This document shows positions 43,044 to 50,637 of a DNA stretch of 64,000 bases, piece by piece (position 1 is the first letter of the stretch; each line of letters starts with the position of its first letter). Position numbers and translations under genes: made by a program. A model generated the notes under the pieces. That model was not told where the DNA came from and did not search any database. It saw only the letters and a list, made by a program, of their open reading frames with translations. Source of the stretch: Sinorhizobium garamanticum (lineage in GTDB: Bacteria > Pseudomonadota > Alphaproteobacteria > Rhizobiales > Rhizobiaceae); contig NZ_CP120373.1 of the NCBI RefSeq assembly GCF_029892065.1, positions 2,735,001 to 2,799,000 on the forward strand. The letters run 5' to 3'.

Positions 43044-43475
43044 TCAGCCAATGCCGTGTTCCTTCAGCACGGCTTCCTCATCGCCGCTGATCCAACCGAA
43101 GATCTTCGGCTCGTCGTTGCGTACCTGGACCAGATAGTGGACCTCGAAATCGATGGTGACGTCCGGGCTGTCCTCAACGTCGTAGGTGGAGCGCCAGTCG
43201 ACCCTGACGAGAAAATGCTGGTTATCGATCGGCGTGATCGTGGTCTTGCGGATCTTCAACTCCTTGGTGCCGATCGCGCGATACCGGGCATAGCCCCTCG
43301 CCATCGAAACCTTCAGGCTGTCGTCGTTCTTGCCGGCAAGCACGCCCGCAGGCGAGGCGGCGATGAATTCCGAGGCGAAAGCGAAGGTCGTCTCGCCGAC
43401 GTCCATTTCGTCGGCAAGCACGCGATTGGCCATGGTTTCGTATCGCGCGAAGAAGCGGCGGAGGATCTCTTCCAT
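43044..43475 (-). CDS. NTF2-like (SnoaL-type) protein
   Basis: 143 aa. The start MEEILRRFFARYETMANR and the mixed strands IRKTTITPIDNQHFLVRVDWRSTY, VTIDFEVHYLVQ and EPKIFGWISGDEEAVLKEHGI are consistent with a cone-shaped NTF2-like fold used by small enzymes and binding proteins. No catalytic residues can be assigned. GGACCGGAA lies before the ATG at 43475; the frame continues upstream without another good start. Confidence 0.7.
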   Translation of the reverse strand: MEEILRRFFARYETMANRVLADEMDVGETTFAFASEFIAASPAGVLAGKNDDSLKVSMARGYARYRAIGTKELKIRKTTITPIDNQHFLVRVDWRSTYDVEDSPDVTIDFEVHYLVQVRNDEPKIFGWISGDEEAVLKEHGIG

Positions 43476-43565
43476 GATTCCGGTCCTGAATTTTTTCGAA
43501 CAGTTTGAATGAAAACGCACGCCCGTGCCGCGCGGTTCCTATGACGTGCCGGCAGTGCCAGCCGT

Positions 43566-43913
43566 TCAGCCAATCGCCGCCTGCTGGTGCTGCACAAGTT
43601 TCCAGCCCACCCCGGTATCGCAATAGGTCGAGGTGCAGTAAGCGGCGTAGGGCTTCCTATCCGCGCGATGACCTTCGGCGCGATACGCGAGAACCAAGCA
43701 GCCATGTGCCGGGCGGCCGATTGTTCTATCGGTCATGACCACGCGATCCCATCGCGGCGCGCCCTCCAGGCTGTCGATGATCGAGGGTCCCTGCATGAGG
43801 CCTACCGGAGCAGGAAACGCCATGATGCATTGCTTATCGAGCAGCTTCCGATAAGTGTCCGGGCCTTCGAGCCAAAGCCTTTGTTCCGTCTCCCAAGCGT
43901 GAGCGTCGTCCAT
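43566..43913 (-). CDS. DUF4440/NTF2-like protein
   Basis: 115 aa: AWETEQRLWLEGPDTYRKLLDKQCIMAFPAPVGLMQGPSIIDSLEGAPRWDRVVMTD then AHGCLVLAYRAEGHRADRKPYAAYCTSTYC and GWKLVQHQQA. This order of helix, hydrophobic pocket and strands is that of the DUF4440 group. GGAGGAG is 5 bp before the ATG at 43913, deciding the start. Probably co-transcribed with the VOC gene that precedes it on the minus strand? That gene actually lies downstream at 43985 only by coordinate; transcription runs VOC first, then this gene after 71 bp. Confidence 0.78.
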   Translation of the reverse strand: MDDAHAWETEQRLWLEGPDTYRKLLDKQCIMAFPAPVGLMQGPSIIDSLEGAPRWDRVVMTDRTIGRPAHGCLVLAYRAEGHRADRKPYAAYCTSTYCDTGVGWKLVQHQQAAIG

Positions 43914-43984
43914 GGGCTCCTCCGTTGGTTCCTGCGGCCTCCACCCCAACGCTCGAGCAGGCGCAAGGATCCAAGCGCCGCCGC

Positions 43985-44380
43985 CTATCGCAGGTTCAAC
44001 TGCCAGGAGACGCCGTATCGGTCGCAGACCCAGGCGAATTGTCGGCTGAAGCCGTAGTTGGCGAGCGGCATCAGGACCGCGCCACCCTCCGCAAGCGCCG
44101 AGGCAAGGTGTTCGAGTTCGCTTTCGCTGTCGCAGTCGACGAACAGCGAGAAGGCGGGTCTGAAGTCGAATTCATGTTTCACCGGACTGTCGATGCAGAG
44201 GATAGTTTCGCCGGCGATCGACAGTTGCGCCTGCATGACGGAGCCCTCGGCGCCAGCCTCGCCCGGCCCATAGCGATCGATGCTGATGATCTTCGCGCCG
44301 GAGAACAGCGACAGATAGAGGTTCATCGCCGCTTCGGCTTCGCCCTGGAACATCAGAAAGGGTCTGACGCGATTGACCAT
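43985..44380 (-). CDS. VOC-family protein, PhnB-like
   Basis: 131 aa. RVRPFLMFQGEAEAAMNLYLSLFSGAKIISIDRYGPGE, VMQAQLSIAGETILCID and the closing YGFSRQFAWVCDRYGVSWQLNL are the signature of the PhnB/3-demethylubiquinone-methyltransferase-like branch of the vicinal oxygen chelate superfamily. The function of these single-domain members is unknown. It starts 20 bp after the MBL gene stop on the same strand, so run-through from the peptidase–MBL unit is possible. Confidence 0.88.
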   Translation of the reverse strand: MVNRVRPFLMFQGEAEAAMNLYLSLFSGAKIISIDRYGPGEAGAEGSVMQAQLSIAGETILCIDSPVKHEFDFRPAFSLFVDCDSESELEHLASALAEGGAVLMPLANYGFSRQFAWVCDRYGVSWQLNLR

Positions 44381-44400
44381 GAAGGGTCTCCCACCACTGC

Positions 44401-45948
44401 CTACGCCGGGCTGTCGGCGACGGTGTATTCAAAGAAGAGGTCGGTCTCGATCCACTTGAATTTTTGCCACTCGTCTGCGCTGATGTCATCGGGTTTTGCA
44501 ACATGGTCGACATCGCTGCGGAAGACGCGACCGCGGGCCTTTTGCATGAGCCTCTCCTCGATGAAGCGGAGCGGGTGCTCCCACGGCCTGTCCTTGTGCG
44601 CCGCCCAGGGTGTATTGGCCGGGATCATCGCCACGAATTCGTCCTGGACGGCGTTGCTTGCCAGCCAGGAAAGGTTGGCATAGTCCGCCCCCACGCTGCC
44701 GTCGAGCGTGGCGTTGTGGCTGCCGTGATGACCGACCTTGTAAAGGACCGTGCGGCTGAGAAGATCACGGGCCGTGATGAGCCTGCCATCGATGGTCCAT
44801 CTGAGCGGCGCCCAGGAGATCCAGTTTCCGCGCTGGGCGTCGCCGGTGAAGAGCAGCACCTTGCCGGTTCCGGGGAGTTCGATCGCGATGACGAGGCTCG
44901 TGTTGTTCACCTCGTCATTCAGCCTCAAGGCCAGCGTTTCCGCGCTCTCAAGCCAGTCGTTGTCGATCTGCCGCCACGCCTCGGCGGAACCCCGTTTGCC
45001 CTTGACGCCATAGTGGTCGGCAAAAAAGGCCTTCAGAAATGCGTCATGGCCCCGTTCGACGTCCTTGCGCGAAATGCCGAAGCGCGGGTCGAAGCTGCGG
45101 CTGGCGTTTTCCGGGCCGCCGTCGAGCGTGGCGGCGAGCAGGCTCAACGTCGCCCCGTCGGTCGACAGCCTGAATTCCTCCTCGCCCTGCGGCTCCAGCG
45201 AAAGCAGCAGCTCGACATCGCGCGGCGGTCCGAGCGCGTAGACTCGCACGCCCTCGACGCCCGGCAGTCGATAGGGATCGTGGTCGGGCCGCAGGAAAAC
45301 AGGATCGCCGGCGATACGTCCGCGCAGATATTTGATGGCGCGCTTGTTGGTGATCCCTTCGATGGCAAGCGCGCCCTGCCTTCGAGCAGAGAGTGCCGGG
45401 TGGCGCCGCCTGATCTCTTTCAGCCGTTCGCGAAGCTCGTCGGCGGCATCTTCTCCCGTCTCGAAGGAGAGGAGATCGCGCAGCATCGTGCGGTTCGGCG
45501 AATGGACGCCGAAGCCCGCACGCTCGAGCCGCTCGTCGGCGCCCATCAGCGCGAGCAGCGTGTCGTGGAAGCGCTCGCGCAGGCTGTTGGCAAACGGATC
45601 CTCGCCGTCCTCAGTCCATGCCAGCCAGAGCGCGCCGATCTCGATCGGGTCGAAGCATGGTTTTCTCGTCGCGGGGTCCTTCGCCGCAAAGCCGTTGACA
45701 TGATCCATGTGCTCATGGGTCACCAGCACGACGTCTAATCGGTTGCCGGTCGCTTCGGCGATGTCGGCGATCACCTTGTCGATCGTCTGCTCGGGTTTGA
45801 TCTCGGAGTTCGTCCACAGGCCGCAGTCGATCAGCACGTAGCAAGCGCTGCCGTCCGTCTTGCGCATCGCCAGAAGAAAACAATCGCCGTGGCCCTGTCG
45901 GTACATGCGTACCGTGACGCCGGACTCGGGTGCCTGCATCCTGGGCAT
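44401..45948 (-). CDS. ComEC-like metallo-beta-lactamase-fold hydrolase paired with a peptidase
   Basis: 515 aa soluble protein. VRMYRQGHGDCFLLAMRK and YVLIDCG open an MBL fold; VLVTHEHMDHVNG (residues 77–85) is the His-x-His-x-Asp-His metal site, LLFTGDAQRGNW gives the bridging Asp, and LYKVGHHGSHNAT the final His, as in the ComEC/Rec2-type branch. A ~200-residue insertion after the first metal motif carries charged helices. No signal peptide or TM helix is present. It starts 10 bp after the peptidase stop with AGGAGG, so the two are one operon. ComEC-like MBL domains cleave nucleic acids or small phosphodiesters; the substrate is unknown. Confidence 0.85.
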   Translation of the reverse strand: MPRMQAPESGVTVRMYRQGHGDCFLLAMRKTDGSACYVLIDCGLWTNSEIKPEQTIDKVIADIAEATGNRLDVVLVTHEHMDHVNGFAAKDPATRKPCFDPIEIGALWLAWTEDGEDPFANSLRERFHDTLLALMGADERLERAGFGVHSPNRTMLRDLLSFETGEDAADELRERLKEIRRRHPALSARRQGALAIEGITNKRAIKYLRGRIAGDPVFLRPDHDPYRLPGVEGVRVYALGPPRDVELLLSLEPQGEEEFRLSTDGATLSLLAATLDGGPENASRSFDPRFGISRKDVERGHDAFLKAFFADHYGVKGKRGSAEAWRQIDNDWLESAETLALRLNDEVNNTSLVIAIELPGTGKVLLFTGDAQRGNWISWAPLRWTIDGRLITARDLLSRTVLYKVGHHGSHNATLDGSVGADYANLSWLASNAVQDEFVAMIPANTPWAAHKDRPWEHPLRFIEERLMQKARGRVFRSDVDHVAKPDDISADEWQKFKWIETDLFFEYTVADSPA

Positions 45949-45958
45949 AGGCTCCCTC

Positions 45959-48094
45959 CTAGCTTCCCTGCCGGTGAAGATGGGCGAAAATCTCCGGTCG
46001 AACGGGCTTGCTCGCGCCGGCGGTGAAGGCATTTTCCCGGCTCCGCGCCTGCCTGGTCAGGTATGCGCGCATTCTTTCGAGCTCCGTGTCGTCGCAAATG
46101 TCGCCGGGTGTGCGGATGACCCTTCGGATCTCGAAGGTCTCCCCATCGATGAGCAGGGTGCAGCCACGGCGAAAATAGAAATCGAAGGGTCCCCTTGGCG
46201 GCTTGCCCTTGTCCGCCGCCTCCTGCTTCTTGGGATCGAGGTAACCGTGGCGGGTTTGCGTCAGTTCGACGACATATTCGCGCTCGATCTGGTCGCGGTT
46301 GCCGCGGCGTGCGGCCATGCGAACGCTGTGCACTTCGATGGCCGGACCGGTAACGATCTTGCTGCGCCGGACTGTCGCCGGTGCGTCGGCATCCGTCCGG
46401 ATGCGGATGATATCGCGAAGCGGCGCATTCTTGGCCTCGGTGATGAGCCCCCAGAACAACCGCCCGTAGAGGTCGCGCGCGAGCCATTCGACCTTCCGGT
46501 CGGCCTCGAGGCCGAGCTCAAGGAGATTGCGTCCGAGGATTTCCCGGAGCGACGATCTCGACCTCTTGGCAGTCTGCGGGAGGCGGTTGCCCATCACCTT
46601 GTTCAACTCGTCGTAGATTTCCTGTGCGGTGCGGTCCAGGCCGTCCAGGAATTTCTGGCCCTCGCTGTCGTGAAAGTCGCTGCGGGTCTTGAGTTCGTCG
46701 ATCATTTCAAGCGGGCGCGAAAGCAGATAGGCAATATCACCTTTGAGATCGCTCAGGCTGGGAAAGGCGGCTTTGTAATCGGCGGCTGCTTCGCCCATCG
46801 CCGGCCAGAGCAGCGTCTGGACGGAGACGATCGGCATGTCGCGCGGAACGACGCCCCAGGCGAGGAATGCCTCCATCACCGCGACGCGATAATTGTGCTC
46901 GTCCTCGGGGTAGAGATCGCGGTCGGCGGTCATGATCGCGCGGAGGTAGTCGCCGAAGGTGACGTCGACGGGCGGGCAGTAGTCGAGCGCGCGGATGCAC
47001 ATCTGCAGGATGTGCCGGGCGGATTTCGACGCTTCCTTCGCCAGCCGGTTGACAAGGTCGGGATGCAGCGCCCCTGCCGGCAGAATGCCCGTACCGCTTG
47101 ACGCGATGCGCAGCAGGTCGGATATGCGCGCGCGATAGATCGATAGAAACGCGCGGAACACGGCGGCCACCAGAATGGCGCCGCGGTCATGCACTTCCTC
47201 CGTCTCGCGCAGAAGCTTCGGATTGGGCTCGTGCGCCCGCCAGACGCCGTCCTTCCAGCCGCCGAGCGCGTCGCGCAGCGCCGTCCCGCGGCCGAGAACC
47301 TGGCCGAATTCCTGGGCGAGCTGGCCGAGGAGGTTCTGGCTTTCAAGGTCGCCGCGCGTGCGGGCGATCTGGTCCTTCAATACGTCCGGATAGGAGAAAT
47401 GCTGGAAGATCGCGACGATGTCCGCGAAAGCCTCGTGCAGCGCGAGCACGTCCGGATTGGTCGCCTCGCTGAAGCGGGGATGCATGCCGTCGAGCAGCGC
47501 GTGCGATGTTTCATGGGCGATGATGTCGTGGGAAAGACACGTGAATATGATGGTGCCGGCAGGCGCTGCCGATTGACCTTCGCCGGCCGCAAAATAGCCG
47601 AAGAGCAAGGCCTTTTTCTCGGGGCTGTAATAGGCATTGGCGTCACGCAGCGCATGCGGATAGATGCGCAGGCGCTGGACATATTGCGGATTGATCCACT
47701 GGCCTTTCTCGTCGCGGTCGCGCGGTGCCCAGAGCGCGACACGGCCGAGCGCGCTTTCGAAATTGACGATGGTGTTCATCGCCACGGCATAGGTCATTTG
47801 CTGGTGGAATTGCGGGTTCCATTCCGCAGGTCTGAGGCCATTGTCGGCAAGCAGGCTCGGATCGTGCAGGTTGACGGGCCTATAGATGAGATCGAGCGAC
47901 GGATCGAAGTCGATGACCTCGACATATTCGCCAACGGGACCGACGAATGGGACGCCGGGATCGAGCTTGTCCATCTCCCAGGGGATCGAAACGATCACTT
48001 CGTTGAGCGGCAGCGTTTCGTGTCGCCGCCCCATGCTTGGGTCGAAGGCGAAGATGCGGAGCTTGCGCGGAGGCATGGTCGACAAAACGGACAT
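45959..48094 (-). CDS. Intracellular gluzincin-type zinc metallopeptidase, novel context
   Basis: 711 aa. The zinc motif is SHDIIAHETSHALLDG (His194, Glu195, His198), followed 22 residues later by ALHEAFADIVAIF, giving the third ligand Glu221 and Asp225, the gluzincin (thermolysin-like) layout. The N-terminal ~110 residues and the C-terminal ~300 residues match nothing I recognise. There is no signal peptide or membrane segment, unlike secreted M4 proteases, so it should act in the cytosol. GGAGGAG precedes the ATG. It is the first gene of a unit with the MBL-fold protein. Confidence 0.82.
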   Translation of the reverse strand: MSVLSTMPPRKLRIFAFDPSMGRRHETLPLNEVIVSIPWEMDKLDPGVPFVGPVGEYVEVIDFDPSLDLIYRPVNLHDPSLLADNGLRPAEWNPQFHQQMTYAVAMNTIVNFESALGRVALWAPRDRDEKGQWINPQYVQRLRIYPHALRDANAYYSPEKKALLFGYFAAGEGQSAAPAGTIIFTCLSHDIIAHETSHALLDGMHPRFSEATNPDVLALHEAFADIVAIFQHFSYPDVLKDQIARTRGDLESQNLLGQLAQEFGQVLGRGTALRDALGGWKDGVWRAHEPNPKLLRETEEVHDRGAILVAAVFRAFLSIYRARISDLLRIASSGTGILPAGALHPDLVNRLAKEASKSARHILQMCIRALDYCPPVDVTFGDYLRAIMTADRDLYPEDEHNYRVAVMEAFLAWGVVPRDMPIVSVQTLLWPAMGEAAADYKAAFPSLSDLKGDIAYLLSRPLEMIDELKTRSDFHDSEGQKFLDGLDRTAQEIYDELNKVMGNRLPQTAKRSRSSLREILGRNLLELGLEADRKVEWLARDLYGRLFWGLITEAKNAPLRDIIRIRTDADAPATVRRSKIVTGPAIEVHSVRMAARRGNRDQIEREYVVELTQTRHGYLDPKKQEAADKGKPPRGPFDFYFRRGCTLLIDGETFEIRRVIRTPGDICDDTELERMRAYLTRQARSRENAFTAGASKPVRPEIFAHLHRQGS

Positions 48095-48273
48095 CTGCTC
48101 CTCCCGGGATTGCCGCCGCTATCTGTTGTCCAGTCGATGCATTCCTTGAAGTTCGATCGCCTTGATATTGCAACAGGAAGGATTCGTCCGCGTGACAGGA
48201 ATGTCAACTCACGATTGCAAGCGCGAAGCGCGATTTGCCGAAGAGGAGTCGATCACGGCGCGGACGTGCGACC

Positions 48274-50310
48274 CTATTTGCGGATGAGGCTGCCGAGCGG
48301 GCGTTTGAGCAGGCTTTCGCGCAGCGACGAGCCCTCCCGGCGGGGCTCGGTTGTCGGCTGCGCGAGGCGCGGATCCGGGGCATGGGGTCTCGGACTGCCG
48401 TCCCGTTCAGCGTGACCGGAGAGGATCTGCTCGCGGATCTGGTTGAAGCGCTCGAGCTGCGGGTTGACCGGCTCCGGGCGCGGAAGCATGTCCGGCCGGT
48501 AAGGCTCGAACGCCGGCTCCTGCCAGGCGTCGGCCTCGGATGGCAGGTCGGCGCCGTGGGCGACTTCCTCAATGGGCTCATCGTCCTCAAAGGTCGACGC
48601 CTTGGTGCTTTGCGCTGCCAGATAGCTCTGCTGGAAGTTTGAAATGTCCGGCCCGGAGATCGCCCGCATCCGGCTCACGATCGAACGCAGGTCGACGCTC
48701 GGCGGAGCGTCCTCGTCCGCCTTGTCGGTGATGCCGTGGGCACGCGGAAGGTGCCGGTCCTCGACGCGGGTGAAGCGCATGCGCATCGGCACAGCGACCG
48801 CCTCACCGAAGGCGATGGCCTCGCCGTTGCCGATCGAGGAGATGAAGCTGGTGGTGGAGATCGACGAATTCGAGATCGCCGAGCGGATGATCTCCTGGTC
48901 GCGATCGTTGGCAAGACGCATGGCGAAGACGGTGGAGCATTGCGACAGGATCGTGGGGTCGAGTTCACCCGGGCGCTGCGTGATGATGCCGAGCGAAACG
49001 CCGTATTTGCGGCCTTCCTTGGCGATGCGCGCGATCGCCTGACGGGTCGGCAGGAAGCCGAGCGAGGCATCGGCCGGTACGTAGCGGTGCGCCTCTTCGC
49101 AGACAACCAGCATGTGGATGCCGCCGTCGCTCCAGAGCCCGATTTCGAAGGCCATGCGGCAGAGCACCGAGGCGACCGAATTGACGACTTCCGAAGGGAT
49201 GCCTGCGAGTTCGAAAGTGGCGATCGGCCTGCCTTCGCCGGGGATGCGGAAGATCTTGGCGATCGTGTCCTGGATCGTGTCGGTGATCGTGTTCGACGAG
49301 AACATGAAGTGGTAGCGCGGATCGTTGATCGCGGAGACGATCTTGATCTTGAGCGAGCGCAGGTGTGGTTTGTCCGTGCGGCCCTCCAGCCGGCCGATGC
49401 GCTCGTCGATCATCGCCAGAAGATCGGCGATGCGATAGGGCACCGGCGTATCGGCGGTGATCGAACTCTTTTCATTCTGCCGGCGCACCAGTCCGGACTC
49501 GCCGCCCTTGAACGCCTTTTTCGCGTCCGGAATGACATCGCGCAGGATGTCGAGTTCTTCCGGCACGGGCGGGCGGCCGCGGAAAATGACTTCAGCGAAT
49601 TCTTCCAGCCGGAAGAGCCAAAAGGGGAGGTCGAGCGTATCCGTGTCGATGACGACCGCATGCTCCGGGAAGGCGGCGGCGAACTCGTTGTGCGGGTCGA
49701 GGATCAGCACACGCAGCTTCGGGTCGGCGGCAATCGCCTTGTGGAGAAGCAGCGTGACGGCGGTCGACTTGCCGACGCCCGTCGTTCCGACAATGGCAAA
49801 GTGCTTGGCGAGCATCGACGGCACATGGATCGTGGCGTCGAGGCTCTCGTCCTGGGTCAGCTTACCGATGACGCAACTGTCCGTCTGGGTCGACTCGTAG
49901 ATGCGGGCAAGGTCGGTAGCGCGGATGCGATGGGCGATCGCGCCGAGGTAGGGATATTGGCTGATGCCGGTCGAGAACGATTCGCGACCGTCCGGGTCGG
50001 TGTGGACCTCGCCCATCAGCTCGACCTCGATGCGGAAGGTGTTGTTTGTCTGTTCGCCCCATTCGCTGGCGACAGTCTGCATGGCGTAGACGAGCGCCAC
50101 GACGCGGTTGGCGCCGACGGAAATGGAAATCAGACGACCGACCGACCAGAGCTCGGTCAGCGAGGTTTCGCCACTTTCGGCAATCGCGGCGATTGTTGCG
50201 CGCGAGCCCGTGCAGCCAACGACACGACCGAGGAAACGATTACCGGGTTTAAGGGTGTCACGGCGATCCTCTCCGGCACCGACCGAGGAATGAAGATCAC
50301 TATCGAGCAA
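48274..50310 (-). CDS. HerA-like/DUF87 ATPase
   Basis: 678 aa. An N-terminal HAS-barrel-like domain (GRVVGCTGSRATIAA) leads to Walker A AIVGTTGVGKSTAV (residues ~173–186), LILDPHNEF, Walker B MLVVCEEAHRYVP, and the HerA arginine region GIITQRPGELDPTILSQC. HerA-type ATPases are ring-shaped DNA pumps that often partner NurA nucleases or act in defence; no nurA is visible. The last ~140 residues are Pro/Glu-rich and disordered. The start is TTG with GAGAGG upstream. It lies 179 bp upstream of the peptidase gene on the same strand. Similar stand-alone genes are widespread in rhizobia, so the link to the pair is uncertain. Confidence 0.88.
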   Translation of the reverse strand: MLDSDLHSSVGAGEDRRDTLKPGNRFLGRVVGCTGSRATIAAIAESGETSLTELWSVGRLISISVGANRVVALVYAMQTVASEWGEQTNNTFRIEVELMGEVHTDPDGRESFSTGISQYPYLGAIAHRIRATDLARIYESTQTDSCVIGKLTQDESLDATIHVPSMLAKHFAIVGTTGVGKSTAVTLLLHKAIAADPKLRVLILDPHNEFAAAFPEHAVVIDTDTLDLPFWLFRLEEFAEVIFRGRPPVPEELDILRDVIPDAKKAFKGGESGLVRRQNEKSSITADTPVPYRIADLLAMIDERIGRLEGRTDKPHLRSLKIKIVSAINDPRYHFMFSSNTITDTIQDTIAKIFRIPGEGRPIATFELAGIPSEVVNSVASVLCRMAFEIGLWSDGGIHMLVVCEEAHRYVPADASLGFLPTRQAIARIAKEGRKYGVSLGIITQRPGELDPTILSQCSTVFAMRLANDRDQEIIRSAISNSSISTTSFISSIGNGEAIAFGEAVAVPMRMRFTRVEDRHLPRAHGITDKADEDAPPSVDLRSIVSRMRAISGPDISNFQQSYLAAQSTKASTFEDDEPIEEVAHGADLPSEADAWQEPAFEPYRPDMLPRPEPVNPQLERFNQIREQILSGHAERDGSPRPHAPDPRLAQPTTEPRREGSSLRESLLKRPLGSLIRK

Positions 50311-50431
50311 TTCAGCACCTCTCGCGACGAATAGCTCGATAGATTAGCGGAGGGGATTTAATAAGTGGTTTCGCGCTCTTATCGAAATGTGCCGCTTTTT
50401 CTTCGCCTCTTGCGCGCAGCCGGAAAAGGCG

Positions 50432-50460
50432 TTGACGGGCAGGATTTTTCTGTTTATCAA
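50432..50460 (+). promoter_or_regulatory. ilvIH promoter
   Basis: TTGACG (50432–50437) and TATCAA (50455–50460) with exactly 17 bp between them form a good sigma-70 promoter. Transcription should start about 7 bp further on, at 50467–50468, immediately before the leader-peptide ATG at 50469. Confidence 0.65.
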
Positions 50461-50468
50461 ATCGCCCC

Positions 50469-50525
50469 ATGAAAAATTTCGCGGTTATTCTTGTGGTGGG
50501 ACGGCGCATGGGCAGGATGGTGTAA
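50469..50525 (+). CDS. ilvIH leader peptide (branched-chain attenuator)
   Basis: An 18-codon frame encodes MKNFAVILVVGRRMGRMV and stops with TAA. Five branched-chain residues in a row (Val-Ile-Leu-Val-Val) are the signal expected for attenuation by charged tRNA-Val, -Ile and -Leu. The ATG is at or within 1–2 bases of the inferred transcription start, so the peptide would be translated as a leaderless mRNA, as is known for trpL in Sinorhizobium. The stop lies inside a stem-loop that precedes the terminator in front of ilvI. It is too short for routine gene calling. Confidence 0.85.
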   Translation: MKNFAVILVVGRRMGRMV

Positions 50526-50581
50526 CCATCCGGCAGTAGCCACCCATGCGCTGAACGAGGCTCCTGAAGGGGCCTTTTTTT
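50504..50581 (+). terminator. Attenuator upstream of ilvI
   Basis: GCGCATGGG (50504–50512) pairs with CCCATGCGC (50543–50551), enclosing GGATGG/CCATCC (50515–50520/50526–50531). Downstream, AGGCTCC-TGAA-GGGGCCT (50558–50575) is followed by seven T residues, an intrinsic terminator 57 bp before the ilvI ATG. Ribosome stalling on the Val/Ile/Leu codons of the leader would free alternative pairings and let RNA polymerase read into ilvI. Confidence 0.85.
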
Positions 50582-50637
50582 ATGCCCTGAGAAAAGCTAA
50601 TCACACCCAAACCTTGAAAAGGGACGGAAGCAGGCCA

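Noticed and set aside
44401..50310. Calling the peptidase, MBL and HerA genes a known defence system
   Set aside because: No nuclease, NurA or other recognised defence partner is present; the pair is reported only as a candidate.
48736..50334. 532-codon plus-strand frame
   Set aside because: Antisense to the HerA-like ATPase, which carries clear Walker motifs.
50311..50431. Possible small gene between the HerA-like ATPase and the ilv promoter
   Set aside because: No frame with a start and ribosome-binding site of meaningful length.
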